64,000 nucleotides of DNA from Fistulifera solaris (lineage: Eukaryota; Bacillariophyta; Bacillariophyceae; Naviculales; Stauroneidaceae). Positions 30,263-40,583 of this stretch are shown one piece after another. The stretch spans positions 1,798,001-1,862,000 of the forward strand of contig AP026124.1 of assembly GCA_030295235.1 (NCBI GenBank), in the 5' to 3' direction. A program made the position numbers and the translations under genes. Every line of letters begins with the position of its first letter. Position 1 is the stretch's first letter. The notes under the pieces were generated by a model. It did not search any database, was not told the origin of the DNA, and was given only the letters and a program-made list of their open reading frames with translations.

Positions 30263-30469
30263 TTATTCCCAGATATTAATTATATCGATCCAGCTGGGTT
30301 TCGGCTCCGTCATCAGTCCGATCATGATGACGGCAGGTGTAAAGCCCCAATAGAGCAAAGTTTTCGTCTTTTGGAAAACAAAATTGATGTCGAGCACCAA
30401 CAGAGCTTTCTTCGTGAGCTGGCTAACACTCACCATACCATTAGAACTACGTCTTCGTGGAACGGGCAT
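30263..30469 (-). CDS. TOM7: TOM7, mitochondrial outer-membrane translocase subunit
   Basis: 68 aa from ATG 30469. After a basic N-terminus, residues 25-60 read KTKTLLYWGFTPAVIMIGLM and TEPKPSW. The TOM7 family is defined by one membrane helix containing YGFxPxVIxIG followed by a Pro-rich short tail (xPxP). TOM7 regulates assembly of the TOM complex and has the same size in plants and fungi. It is easily missed because it is so short. Confidence 0.85.
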   Translation of the reverse strand: MPVPRRRSSNGMVSVSQLTKKALLVLDINFVFQKTKTLLYWGFTPAVIMIGLMTEPKPSWIDIINIWE

Positions 30470-31062
30470 ATTGACTGTACTTAAGAAATCAATTTATTTC
30501 GAGAATGAAGTCTGTGCACAAGGAAAAGAAAAAGTGAGCTGTTTCTGAGCGTATGCAGCTGCAACGATGAGCTGTTGTGCGTTACGCGATGCGCGACGCT
30601 CACCTACGTGATCGACAGATGAAATCGCAAAGTGATCAAAAGGCAGGGACAGAGACTAGTTGTTACAATGATAAACAGCAACGATGATTCTCTTCTGCGA
30701 ATTGTAAATTGTACCAGTTCGGCCGTATTTTCTTTTTTGTGATGCCGCACTGCACCGCGCTTCCGGGCTCCGCTGGCAGCGGTCGTCGGATGGACCGCTG
30801 TTGATGATTGGACATTGGACTCTGATTGGTAGCCCTAGCCGACTCTTACTAGGCCCTAGCCCTGGCCAAGCCCTAGCTTGCAATGGACTTGCCCTAGCAT
30901 GGGTTAGACTAACGACTAATAACCCTTCAAATAACAGCACCATTCCAGATTGAGATGATCTTTAAAAAAGAGCTACCGGTATATCCGACTACATCCCATT
31001 GTTTAGCTTCATTGCATCGTCTGGCAAAAATGCACAACGAAAAATAGAATAGTCTTCACATC
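30470..31062. other. Intergenic region with a GCCCTAGC cluster
   Basis: No supported gene. GCCCTAGC occurs four times in 67 bp (30832, 30853, 30870, 30891), which resembles variant telomere repeat units but is not tandem. TACCGGTA is at 30974. Confidence 0.5.
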
Positions 31063-32700
31063 TCAATTCCATCTAATTACATCTCGGCGGATACGATGTA
31101 AATACTGAAGTGCTTCATGAGCTGTTGCTCGTTCGTGTGGATCGATGACCAGAATGCGGCGCAGAAGATCTAAGAACCAGTCATCGTCAGATCTTATGTG
31201 GGACTCCAACGGAAGCGCCTTCCGGACAAAAGAGTAGTGTTCCGAAGTCAGCACTCGCCCAAGTCGATGAAGTCCAGTCGAGTCAAATGCTGATCTCGCT
31301 AGTTCAGGATCTTGGCAATCTTTTGATGCGTTAATCATACGGCGAGGGAAGAAGCCTATTTTTTCTCAATTAAAGCTAAGTGCTCCACATCGTCGTGGGT
31401 GGCGAATAACAGTTCACCGCTGTACAACTCCGCTAAAATGCAACCCAAAGACCACCTTAACAAGAAACGTGTTTTTGAGCCACAAGTATCTCGTCCGCAT
31501 CTAAATCATTTCGTACATTTACTTACATATCAGATGGCATACTCCAGCCCGTTCCAAGTATTACCTTCAGTGAGATAACAATATAGTGAGTGAGTGAGCG
31601 AGCGAGTAAATGTGATCAAACAACTGATGTACCGTTGACGAACTTACCTCTGGAGCTCTGTATTGTCGAGTGTTGATGACAGAAGACTTTTTGTCTGAGT
31701 CATAGCATGCTCCACCAAAGTCGATGATTTTTATCTTGGTGGACACGGGAACTCTCTGGTTTCGATATGTGACTTCCCTATCGTTCATTAGTAGCACGTT
31801 CTCAATTTTCAAATCAGTGTGAATCATCCGAATACTGTGCAAAAACTCGAGAGTTTCTAACAACTGCACGGTAAAATCTTGTACAAACAACATGGGAAAT
31901 GGCTGATAGTTGTTGCGCTTCAAAAAGTCGAATAGTGATGGGCCTAAATTCTCAAACACCAGGCAAAAATGACCATCGATTCGAAAAGTGTCAAGGAGAA
32001 GAACGCAGTGGGTTCTCCCTCTTCCTCCCTCGACGATTTGCTTCTGAAATGATACGTGCTTCAATAACTGCGCTTTCATAGTACCTCTTGACATTTCGTA
32101 CAATCTTGATTGCAACATACCTGTCTGGCTCGCGAGAAGACCGTTGTCCTCGATCCTGGTTTCGATCTGAAATCTGCAAGCACTCAACTACACGCCCAAA
32201 AGTGCCCATGCCTGCTTCTTTCACAATTTTGTAGCGGTGGCCGATGATTGCACCAGTTCTTATGTGATAGTGCCCAGTAGAATCATCGCGACAAGAACCC
32301 GACCGCACTGAATGCCTTTTTGAAGAATACGATTGCTTACTTCGCCTTTTGTCCTTATCGTTACGAGACTTTTCTTTTCGCTTGGCGACATCGGCGCTGT
32401 GTAACAACGAGCGAGATGTTTCGCTAGATGAGCTAGATGTACAGCGGTAAGAGAGCTCTTTTGGGCGATTCCCTCGTTTCTCGCTACTTCCCAGCATTCT
32501 ATTTCCTTGTCTTTCTGGTGATGTTGATGGTTCTCGTTGTCTTTTTGCCTCCTTCGGTGAGTTCCATCGAGTTCGAAATAAAGCTTTCTTGCGTCGTCTT
32601 CGATCTTGTCTAAGTCTTTCGCATTTCTTCTGCTACGCCTACGGCTTCGTTGGCTGTATTCGTAGCTGCATTTATGGCGATTTGCTGTTGCTTTTGTCAT
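31063..32700 (-). CDS. CLK/LAMMER dual-specificity protein kinase (three frame breaks, two introns)
   Basis: Read from ATG 32700. The first 150 residues are rich in Arg, Ser and Lys, as in SR-protein kinases. The kinase domain opens [20 protein letters not shown], with [16 protein letters not shown], then [18 protein letters not shown], the catalytic [21 protein letters not shown], and [10 protein letters not shown]. Intron 31565-31647 and intron 31456-31526 flank a 38-bp exon ([12 protein letters not shown]); the last exon has [26 protein letters not shown] and [14 protein letters not shown] is the LAMMER-type signature. Frame breaks lie at 32459-32462 (T4), 32027-32029 (C3) and 31359-31364 (T6); one-base corrections give about 494 aa. 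CLKs phosphorylate SR splicing factors in the nucleus. Confidence 0.85.
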
Positions 32701-33512
32701 TTCGATGACATCGAGAGATTATGACAATGGATACAATCGATACGAAATGTGAAGCACCATGCAATTCGGCTGCACATCCAACACGCAAGTTTCCGGGCTT
32801 TCACTCTGAAAGTGTGTGATCCCTGGAGTCAACTATAATGCGATGTTTGTGAAGTAACACTATTCTTGGGGTTCCAATACAAATGCGTTTACCTTTTAGT
32901 GTTTTCGTTTTGAAGTATATGCTTTGTATTCTTCGCTCGGATGCTCTTCCTTCAACCAATCGCGAAAAAATCTCCACTATGGATGAGCGTGAACCAACAA
33001 CGCGGACGGAAGACCAGACGGTAGGCTTCTGTTTTCTTTTTACTTCTGTTCACTATTCATTATCACAGTCTTCGGCGAAATGCCTTACTAATACTTATGT
33101 GGTTTACAATTACTTAACATGAATTGATGCTCATAGTTCGACAGTGCCATCGTCTGGTTGATTGTACTTAGAAGAAATCTTTAACTTTCGAAACTCTTCC
33201 GTACATTTAGTGCCTTCAATGTACAGTCTAACCTAGTGAAACTTGCCATTGACCGCCTAACAAACCAACACAGCTTTTTTGTTGTCAGGGCTGCAGGCTG
33301 CAGCCTTCGCCGCTGCAACATGCAGCTTCGATCGTGACGACCGAGCGGACTGTCAACAAAAGGCAATTTCCTCCGCCTTCTTCTTACTTTCTTTGTTGAA
33401 ACTTTTTGAAAGCCGCTGGTTCGAACCACAACGAATCGTTTAATTATCAAGGCAAAATCGGACTTAAGTCGCACGGTTTGACATTCTAGTTCATTCTGAG
33501 TGACTACGTATC
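32701..33512. other. Intergenic region between divergent CLK and AP2-like genes
   Basis: Open frames here (one starts at 32883) have no family resemblance. Near 33290 a short GGCTGCA...TGCAGCC inverted repeat occurs in a GC-rich patch. An unrecognised 5-prime non-coding exon of the downstream gene is possible. Confidence 0.4.
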
Positions 33513-35151
33513 ATGAGCACCCCCCTGAGCAGCCACAGTCTTTTGCGAATGGTAACAAGAAAGCGGTCCATGTAAAGGTACGTTTCGCCTCGGCCGATGA
33601 TCGAGAATGTTTGAAAACTGAGAAAGAAGTTAGGATTGATGAGAAAGGAGACATTGGCATAATTCATCGATGACCTCGGTCATGAGACCGGAAGCATCAC
33701 AACGAGACGAACAACGAAAGTCATCTCGCCGTACAAAAGCTACCACTACCCGAAAGGAGCGAGCTGGCACTTTCAACCGACCATGAGTTTTTCTTCTGCC
33801 GAAGGTGGGCTTTGGGAACGGCAAAGACTTCCCGAAGTCTCGAAGACACTCTGTACCGGTACTGAAAGTGAGACCGACGGCGTACGGAACGTACATTTTG
33901 TCCTATTGTAGTCCGATAGGCTGTCCGTTCGACGGTCTTTCTCACAGTGCGAAAAGCAAAAACCGGATCGCTACTATTTGGAAGGGACATTTCTCTTCGC
34001 CAGGTCTTCCTGCTCGGCTTGCGTTGTCAGTTTTCTTCTCACAATTTTGTTTGTACTTTTTTCTCTTTCGCAGTGGGCGGGAAAAACAATTGCTTTGGGA
34101 ACATTTCCAGCAGCAGAAGCTGATGAAAAATGCGCCAGAGCAAAGGCTCTTACCAGGGCCTGGCGGTCGAGTATGCGGCCCAAGCCTACAAGAGATTGGG
34201 TCATGAATGAACTGGAACGTCTCGGAGTTCGAGTCGTCAGTGGAAGGCTTGGCCGTAAAGCAGGAGAGGATGGCGACGAAGAATCCGAATCAGGTGATAA
34301 GAAAGTAAATTTGACCGCCCCCGCCAGTGTGATTGCACCTGTTGAACGTAGAAACAGTTTGGCCTGGGGCGGCGACGCGGAACTAAGTGCGCTCATTTCG
34401 AAAAGAAACTCCCTCGGTCTATCCGGGATTATGAATGATCGCCGCGGATCTCTTGGTTCACTTGGTCCCGTCCTAGGAATGGATGGAGTTGATTTGGGAC
34501 ATCGGCCGATTGGGAGCGGAGGTTCGGTGACCGGATTTGATTCAAGCTTCCACCAAGAACAGCAGCGGCGATCTTCGAGTCTTGGTCTTGGGAGCTTGAA
34601 TGGTGGAAACCTGGGAAATATGGGCATGTCAGTCAATCCAAACCAGTAAGTCGATCGGGTTTCCGTTTGTATGCTTTCAACACGAATAACAACTGACATT
34701 ATCTTTACGTAATACGGGCATTACGAGATGCTCAAGCTGCATCACATGAATCTTCTCAATGAAATTCAAGAAACTACATTGATGATGAACTTGTATCAAC
34801 AGCAACAGCTACAGCAGCAACAACAACACCTTCAGAGTCAAGTGGGCTCTGACATCAGTGGAAATGATGCGCAGATGGCACTACTACTTCAGCAGCAGCA
34901 GAATAACCAAAACTCGATGGACTCTATGTTTGGCACGGGGGCTGCGCAGAGACTAAATGGTGGCTTGGGTGGCTCGCATGCACAAATGCAGATGCAGTTG
35001 CTCCAACACCAAATGCAAAGTAACGCACTTCCTGCAAGCAATGATAACACAACCGGTAAAAAAACGGAAAGGTGGCGGTGGCAAGAAAGGGGCCAGTGGA
35101 CCAAAAGCTACTAAGCAAGCCAAGCAAGAAGCCGACAAAGGTCAAAGTTAG
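33513..35151 (+). CDS. Diatom AP2-like DNA-binding regulator with Gln-rich tail (several frame breaks)
   Basis: ATG at 33513. Read with one-base corrections at C6 33520-33525, T2 near 33663, C3 33831-33833, A5 34082-34086 and A7 35058-35064, the gene gives a coherent protein. In order: VHVKVRFASADDREC, SYHYPKGASWHF, SSAEGGLWERQRLP, CSPIGCPFDGLSHSAKSKNR, then across a 70-bp intron (34004-34073) an AP2-like GGKTIALGTFPAAEADEKC and ARAKALTRAWR, then WVMNELERLGVRVVSGR. A second intron lies about 34648-34715; its acceptor is not resolved. The tail has MLKLHHMNLLNEIQETTL, several poly-Gln runs and a Lys/Gly-rich end. I take it for a stramenopile transcription-factor family; DNA target unknown. Confidence 0.55.
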
Positions 35152-35989
35152 AATTATAGGATGGCTGATTACTGGTACTGTTTACCCACCCCTTGATTGA
35201 TGTCGCCGCCCACGAAATTGCCGATTGTGCAACGTTGAAACAATTTATTTCATTAAACCTTAACTAGTGTTCGTTTTATGAAGATCATGCCTTCTTACAT
35301 GCTAATGTAGCGATTAAAATCAATGATGAAATTCATCTCGGTATTGAATTTTGTGACATCGACAGTGATCCACTTATGAGTAGTGACTGTTCGTAATTCT
35401 ATAAATACATTTCTTATCAGTTACAAGTATCAGCGATGTACGACAGAACCTGGATCTTGCTGCATTCGCAAAGGTTGCAGTTGTTTTCGCCTTCGTCGCT
35501 TGTGCGCTGCTGCGAAGGACGAATGATGTTTCATAACCTTAGCTGGTTGTCCGATCGTCACAGCCCATGTACTCCTCGTAAAAATGTATACACCGTATCC
35601 AGAATTTCAGAAGTTACACAGAATTCTGTATGATGTGCAAACACAAACACACCTGTAACGTACACATGTAACATAGATTTTGTATGATCAAACACATCAT
35701 TATTTCCAGATTTTCCGCAACGTAGATAGATGCGGCGTGGTCCCGTCTGTCTGGCACACGAGGAACGGGCAAATCCTAAAAATGCGGAGGATCATCCTTT
35801 TTTTTGTTCGATGGTTCTGTTCAGTTTGAAACACAAAGCGGGCAGGAACAATAAACACCATTTGTCGGTAGTGCTTCGCGATCGAAACAAGCTTTTACAG
35901 ATAAGGAGCCGTGTTGGGCCCACGTATAGTTTATCATGGGTGGAGCAGATTTTTCTTGCATCGGGCATCGGCATAACACCAACAACAAA
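35152..35989. other. Intergenic region with a minisatellite remnant
   Basis: No supported gene. Holds the degraded CCAGAATTTC repeat (next entry) and the presumed promoter of the TRM11-like gene. Confidence 0.5.
35590..35725. repeat. Degenerate copies of the 17.7-kb minisatellite unit
   Basis: CGTATCCAGAATTTC at 35595, then TTACACAGAATTCTGTATGA, a CAAACACAAACACACC stretch, GTATGATCAAACACATCA near 35678 and TTTCCAGATTTTCCG near 35703. Every block and its order matches the 17.69-17.99 kb array, so this is a separate, older locus of the same family. Confidence 0.75.
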
Positions 35990-37438
35990 ATGCCAAAGTT
36001 TTCCCGGGGCTTGATAGCAGCAATAAACATGATGCTTTTATTCCACGTTGACGTGGTATCTTTTCATATTCAGCCGTCCGCGATCACTCGTTCGCTCTCT
36101 TTGGGTCGGAAAACGAGAGCACTCCGGAAAAGGCCTTTACAGGCACAACAAGCAAAGTCGCCTCCTCCTTCTCCTGATCTGCTTATTCACTGGAAAGGTG
36201 AGGGCATTGAAGGCTATAGTATGCAGTTCCGACATATTGAGTTTAAGGGAGCTCTTTCAGCGGTAATGGGGGTGTCTTTTGACCGTACAGGCCTGCATTT
36301 CTCAGACGCACTAGGTTACAATGGATCTGCCGAAATGCCCGAATCGAAGTTACTGCGATTCAATCAAGCCATGCAATATGTAACAACTGGAGGGCAAATT
36401 GACCAAGAATTTATGGCTGCGGCGGTGAAGCGTAGCTCGCTGGTTCATGCCGTTTATGAAATTGTCTCTGAGGCAAATACTTACGAGGGTTTGGCAAAGG
36501 ATGCTCTTCTTAATGATGCTTTTGCCGATATGCGTCCTGGTGAAGCAAATGAAAACTCGACTTGGTGTGTTCGCGTTCGTCACTATGGACAAAGATCGGA
36601 TAGCGAGAAGGAGAAAAGATACGGCTATCGGGCTAGATCGTTGACAAAAGAGAAAGAAGCTCTTCGTGCGTTGACGCCTCTTCTAAAGCAATTTGGTGGC
36701 CGAGTTGATCTGAATGATCCTGATTGTAAAGTATACGTTTTCGATGGTCTTACTAGAGGAAAAGCTCTTCTCGCGAGGAGGATGGCCACCGGTCCTTCCG
36801 TATCTGTGATTGCTCCAAACACTCGAATCTGTGTCACCAATACACCTCTGTGTCCCATCGCTGCGTTCAATATGTGCAATGTTGCTGGCATTCGTCACGA
36901 TTCTTCGATTCTGGATCCATTCGCGGGAAGCTGTGCCACTCTTTTAGCGGCTGCTATGATTGAGCCTACTTGTCAAACTGTGGCAATTGAAATCGCACAC
37001 GATGGTTTGGTAAATAGGAATGATATTCGCAAAGACTTTACCTCACGAAATTTGACCGAACCCGTTGCACTGATACATGGGGATTGCACAGATGCTGTAA
37101 CGAGGCATGCTGCTCGTGAAGCAATCGGCAATAAATCCTTTGATCTGATCATCACCGATCCGCCGTACGGTATTCGGGAATCAAAGCTCGCAGTGACTCC
37201 AATCAATGAGCTACTGAGAGGAATGGCAAATGATCGAGAAGCCGGATCTCCTTTATTAGCACAAGGAGGTAAACTGGTGTGCTTTCTTCCCTGTCAGGAC
37301 GGGGAAGACTTTGATTCGGATGTATTGCCCTCGAAGGATCTACTTGATCAAGCAGGCTTATGTGTGGAGCTGGTGAAAGAACAGCCACTCAACGAGAAGC
37401 TCAGTCGCTGGCTTGTGTCGTTTCAATCAATATTCTAA
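35990..37438 (+). CDS. TRM11-like tRNA (guanine-N2) methyltransferase, possibly plastid-targeted
   Basis: Start chosen at ATG 35990 because it begins a good signal peptide (RGLIAAINMMLLFHVDVVSF); an in-frame ATG 54 bp upstream would bury it. 482 aa, single exon. Residues 50-260 fit a divergent THUMP-type RNA-binding part. The methyltransferase domain shows RICVTNTPLCPIAAFNMCN, motif I SILDPFAGSCATLLAAA, IEIAHDGLVNRND and the catalytic motif IV DLIITDPPYGIRE. DPPYG is typical of N2-guanine or N6-adenine methylation, and the order of motifs matches TRM11 (m2G10 in tRNA). The VVSF-HIQP stretch after the signal resembles a plastid cleavage site. Plastid location is inferred. Confidence 0.75.
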   Translation: MPKFSRGLIAAINMMLLFHVDVVSFHIQPSAITRSLSLGRKTRALRKRPLQAQQAKSPPPSPDLLIHWKGEGIEGYSMQFRHIEFKGALSAVMGVSFDRTGLHFSDALGYNGSAEMPESKLLRFNQAMQYVTTGGQIDQEFMAAAVKRSSLVHAVYEIVSEANTYEGLAKDALLNDAFADMRPGEANENSTWCVRVRHYGQRSDSEKEKRYGYRARSLTKEKEALRALTPLLKQFGGRVDLNDPDCKVYVFDGLTRGKALLARRMATGPSVSVIAPNTRICVTNTPLCPIAAFNMCNVAGIRHDSSILDPFAGSCATLLAAAMIEPTCQTVAIEIAHDGLVNRNDIRKDFTSRNLTEPVALIHGDCTDAVTRHAAREAIGNKSFDLIITDPPYGIRESKLAVTPINELLRGMANDREAGSPLLAQGGKLVCFLPCQDGEDFDSDVLPSKDLLDQAGLCVELVKEQPLNEKLSRWLVSFQSIF

Positions 37439-37879
37439 ACAGTTGTCTTTATACAAATAGAAAGTTTATTTTAATACATATCAAGTGCTTGATGGACCTC
37501 TCTGTCGTCGCTTTCTTCTTGATTCATCTCGTTCTTTGATCTACATCGTTTACTATGATTACTGTCGCTCGAGTGGCTTGTTTAGATAGTTGCGAGGTTA
37601 CATCATCTCATCATAGGAAAAATACAAGGAGCCGTTTTCCATAGCTAATAAATAATATCCCAGTCCTTCGTGAAAATACACATCCGGGTTCGATTTACCT
37701 TTTTTGCGTTCGTCAGTGGCTCTCTAGCAAACTCGCCTGTGCTTCATCGTCTTCACTGTCGTGTAAATTGTGGCCTACGACAAAAGTGACGGAGGCAAAG
37801 CACAGGAAAAGCTCTAACCGCCATTTACCACACAGCACCATTTTGCTTCTTTGGCTGCTCTTTATTACTTCTAATCAAC
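37439..37879. other. Intergenic region, no supported gene
   Basis: Separates two plus-strand genes. Nothing recognisable apart from ordinary A+T-rich UTR-like sequence. Confidence 0.5.
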
Positions 37880-38601
37880 ATGATGAAGTTGTTCCTTCTC
37901 GCAGTTGTAGCCAGCCTCGCCTCAGCGTACGCTCCGGCCCGATCTTTCGTCTCGCGCCCGTCGACTCGACTACACGAAAGTTTCGGATTCGATTTCGCCG
38001 AGGACACCTACAAGAACCAGCCAATTCAGCTCGGTGGAGAAGCAAACTACAAGCAATGGGTCAACAAAATTTCGGACAACTCGATGCTTAACAGAAAGGT
38101 TAGTGGGCTGGTAATGTGATTTTTTGTCAGTCGCAAATGTGCTCAGCTCTAACGAAAACATCCTATTAGTACAATGTCATTCGTCGTGTACGAGAATTGG
38201 ATCTGCTAAAGGCCACGGCCGACAATGGCCTTCTTTCCAAGTTGGAAGAACAGGGTCTTGATCTCGTCACGATCGAAAAGCTTCTTCCGTTGATTGAAGA
38301 ACTTGGACTATTGGAACTTGCCGGCAGCAACCAACAGTTGCTCGTCAACCTCGCCGCCCCTCTTTTGGTCGAACCGGCTCCATTTTTGATCCCCCTTCTC
38401 GCTGGTGCCATCGCTGCTGGTCCCGTTGCTTTTTACGGTGCTTCTGCTGCTGCTCTAGGACTTGATGCTTATCTTCTTTCCACCAACGCCGAGCTTCCGT
38501 TTGTGGGTCTTTCCGCCGGTGTTACGTTGGGACTTGTCCTTGTTCCGTTGGGAGCAGTCTTGGCTGTTGTTGGTTCGGCTTTGGCTAGTTTGAAGAAATA
38601 A
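37880..38601 (+). CDS. Plastid DUF1118/RIQ-like thylakoid protein
   Basis: Exons 37880-38098 and 38170-38601 (71-bp intron) encode 216 aa. Residues 1-16 are the signal peptide and ASA-Y-APAR is a textbook diatom plastid motif. After the transit peptide come KQWVNKISDNSMLNRKYNVI and then a Leu-rich block GLLSKLEEQGLDLVTIEKLL / PLIEELGLLELAGSN, followed by two hydrophobic segments (FLIPLLAGAIAAGPVAFYGA and GVTLGLVLVPLGAVLAVVGS). The G-L-L-x-K-x-E-x-x-G repeats resemble DUF1118 proteins such as Arabidopsis RIQ1/RIQ2, which influence grana stacking and non-photochemical quenching. Diatom thylakoids lack grana, so the role here would differ. Family assignment is moderate. Confidence 0.65.
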
Positions 38602-38879
38602 AGCACTACTACGCTGATACGCAACTATGTTTAACTAAACTAATTTATCTAGCATAAGCAGAAGTGACATGTTTACCTTTTGCCGCCACCAATAAGAAAC
38701 AGGATACCCAAGTTGAAGTAGGGGTGGACATTCCTACGGCTCCGTTGTCCGTTGGCTGTGATTTCTCTCTAAAAGTTAGTACCGGTACGATTGTCTACGA
38801 TTCATTCTGTGCTTTTTGAGCGCAGGAAAAGATCTCACATCTCACTCCATCAAAAGAGCTTTTTTACTTTACTGCTGCA

Positions 38880-40583
38880 ATGAATCGTTCGATACAAATC
38901 GCTTTGTATCTTCTTAATCTCGCCAATCTATGCAGAGCTCAGCAAGTGGCTGTCATAGGTGGGGGCATATCGGGCTCCTTCACGGCCCGGTACTTGGCGG
39001 AATACGACAAGGAATGCAAAATCAAGAATATCACGATTTTTGAAGCAGGGATTGTCGATAGACCCATTTCTTCTACCGATTTGACCGACGCTGAGTTCCA
39101 AGGTAGCCGAGTGTCATGTCTGCAGTTAAAAGATGGAAGGACGATTGAATTGGGGGCTTCGATCGGCTATAAAGGTTTCCATTTGGTGTTGGAAATGATA
39201 CATGGTGATGCAGACATTGAAATAGGAGAGCCTTTTACGACAGGCAGAGCCGATAAATTTCTACCGGATGGTCTTGGCATATACAATGGGCAGGGTGTTT
39301 GGTCACTGATCACATCCTCAGTACCGAAACTTCTGCGAAAATTTCAGATTGCCGGAAGATACGGAATGGATTTGATTCGCGTCTCGAGGGCAAGTCAAGC
39401 AGCGCAGGAGAAATTCGCTCAATTGCCGGAACTCCTCAAAAGCAACCATCCAGATACTTTTTATCAGTCTCCAGAAGAAATTTGGCAAGCTCTGGGCTTA
39501 GAAAAAGTGGCGCTTGCCAGCTTTGATCAGCTTTTGGATGCTTTGGGTGTCGGCAAAGATGTTTCGTGGCTAAGGAGCTATCTCCCATATCAAGGAGTAC
39601 TGCGATCAGAGTTACTCGAAGCCATGAATTTAGTCAACTACAATCAAGGAAATGATCAAGTTAATGGTTTGGTTGGGCTTGCAAGCTTCGCGGTGACCGC
39701 GGGTGGAGTATTCTCAATTGAGGGTGGAAATTTTAAAATTCTACAATCAGCAATTCGGCAAGCAAAAGAAGATCGACTACGACATTGCGGAGTCACCCAT
39801 GGATTAAACGTAGTGAAGGCTCGTGTAACAACTGTGGTGAAAGAAACGGAAAGCTTTTTGCTTTTCGCCGGTGAAGAAATGGTAGGGCGATTTGATGATA
39901 TAGTCTTAGCGACTCCGTTACAGTTGTCAAAGATTAATTTTCTGATACAGAGTGATATGGATAGTGCAGTGTTGCGGCCCATGCCGCTAGCGGGACTTGT
40001 GAAAGTCAATGATACTCCTCCAGAAGAAGGTCATATGGTTCTTCCTGACGCATTGCCAGAGCCGTCGACACGACGCTATACTCCAGTTACTACAACTGTT
40101 GTAAGCAATGCAACGTTGAACGCTCACTATCTTGCCCTCGACCCCTCCTCGCTTCCTCGCTCCATTATGACCACCAAGCAGGGCAAGTTGTCTTTACATA
40201 ATATCACCGCCATCACACTCATCGCAAGTGACGGAGTTTATAAAGTCTTTTCGGCTGAGAGACTGAACAGCAGCGTGCTCAAGACATTGTTTGGTCCGTA
40301 CTATGTGCTAGAACTCGAAAAGGTATGGGGCGGTCCCAATGGTGGAGCAACACCGGATTATCAGGGAAGTGGATTTTCGTCGCACTTTCTGTTGTACGAT
40401 AGCGCGGTGACCTCGGACGAAGCATCTGGCCCAGGGGCAATTTACTATCCTTCTATCATGGAGCAAATGTCGTTAGCATGCATGGAAATTTCTGCCATTG
40501 GTGCCCTGGCTGTCACAAAGCTTCTTGCTCGTCGACTTGGTCTGATTACCCCTCAGATCGAAGAAATTCGGGATGAACTATGA
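38880..40583 (+). CDS. PCYOX1: Prenylcysteine oxidase/lyase (FAD-dependent)
   Basis: 567 aa, single exon. Signal peptide residues 1-20 (ending CRAQQ). The FAD-binding GxGxxG is VAVIGGGISGSFTARYLAE, followed by ITIFEAG. The substrate-domain landmarks are RVSCLQLKDGRTIELGASI, where RLxTVxxxGxxxExGxSI is the family pattern, and near the end YYPSIMEQMSLACMEISAIG followed by a basic Leu-rich tail. The enzyme cleaves the thioether of prenylcysteine released when prenylated proteins are degraded, producing an aldehyde, cysteine and hydrogen peroxide. Entry into the secretory pathway or lysosome-like vacuole is expected from the signal peptide. No frame breaks. Confidence 0.85.
   Translation: MNRSIQIALYLLNLANLCRAQQVAVIGGGISGSFTARYLAEYDKECKIKNITIFEAGIVDRPISSTDLTDAEFQGSRVSCLQLKDGRTIELGASIGYKGFHLVLEMIHGDADIEIGEPFTTGRADKFLPDGLGIYNGQGVWSLITSSVPKLLRKFQIAGRYGMDLIRVSRASQAAQEKFAQLPELLKSNHPDTFYQSPEEIWQALGLEKVALASFDQLLDALGVGKDVSWLRSYLPYQGVLRSELLEAMNLVNYNQGNDQVNGLVGLASFAVTAGGVFSIEGGNFKILQSAIRQAKEDRLRHCGVTHGLNVVKARVTTVVKETESFLLFAGEEMVGRFDDIVLATPLQLSKINFLIQSDMDSAVLRPMPLAGLVKVNDTPPEEGHMVLPDALPEPSTRRYTPVTTTVVSNATLNAHYLALDPSSLPRSIMTTKQGKLSLHNITAITLIASDGVYKVFSAERLNSSVLKTLFGPYYVLELEKVWGGPNGGATPDYQGSGFSSHFLLYDSAVTSDEASGPGAIYYPSIMEQMSLACMEISAIGALAVTKLLARRLGLITPQIEEIRDEL

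Noticed and set aside
32883-33122. Small open frame as a separate gene upstream of the AP2-like gene
   Set aside because: No family resemblance. It could be a first exon ending at a GT near 33020, but no supported acceptor was found.
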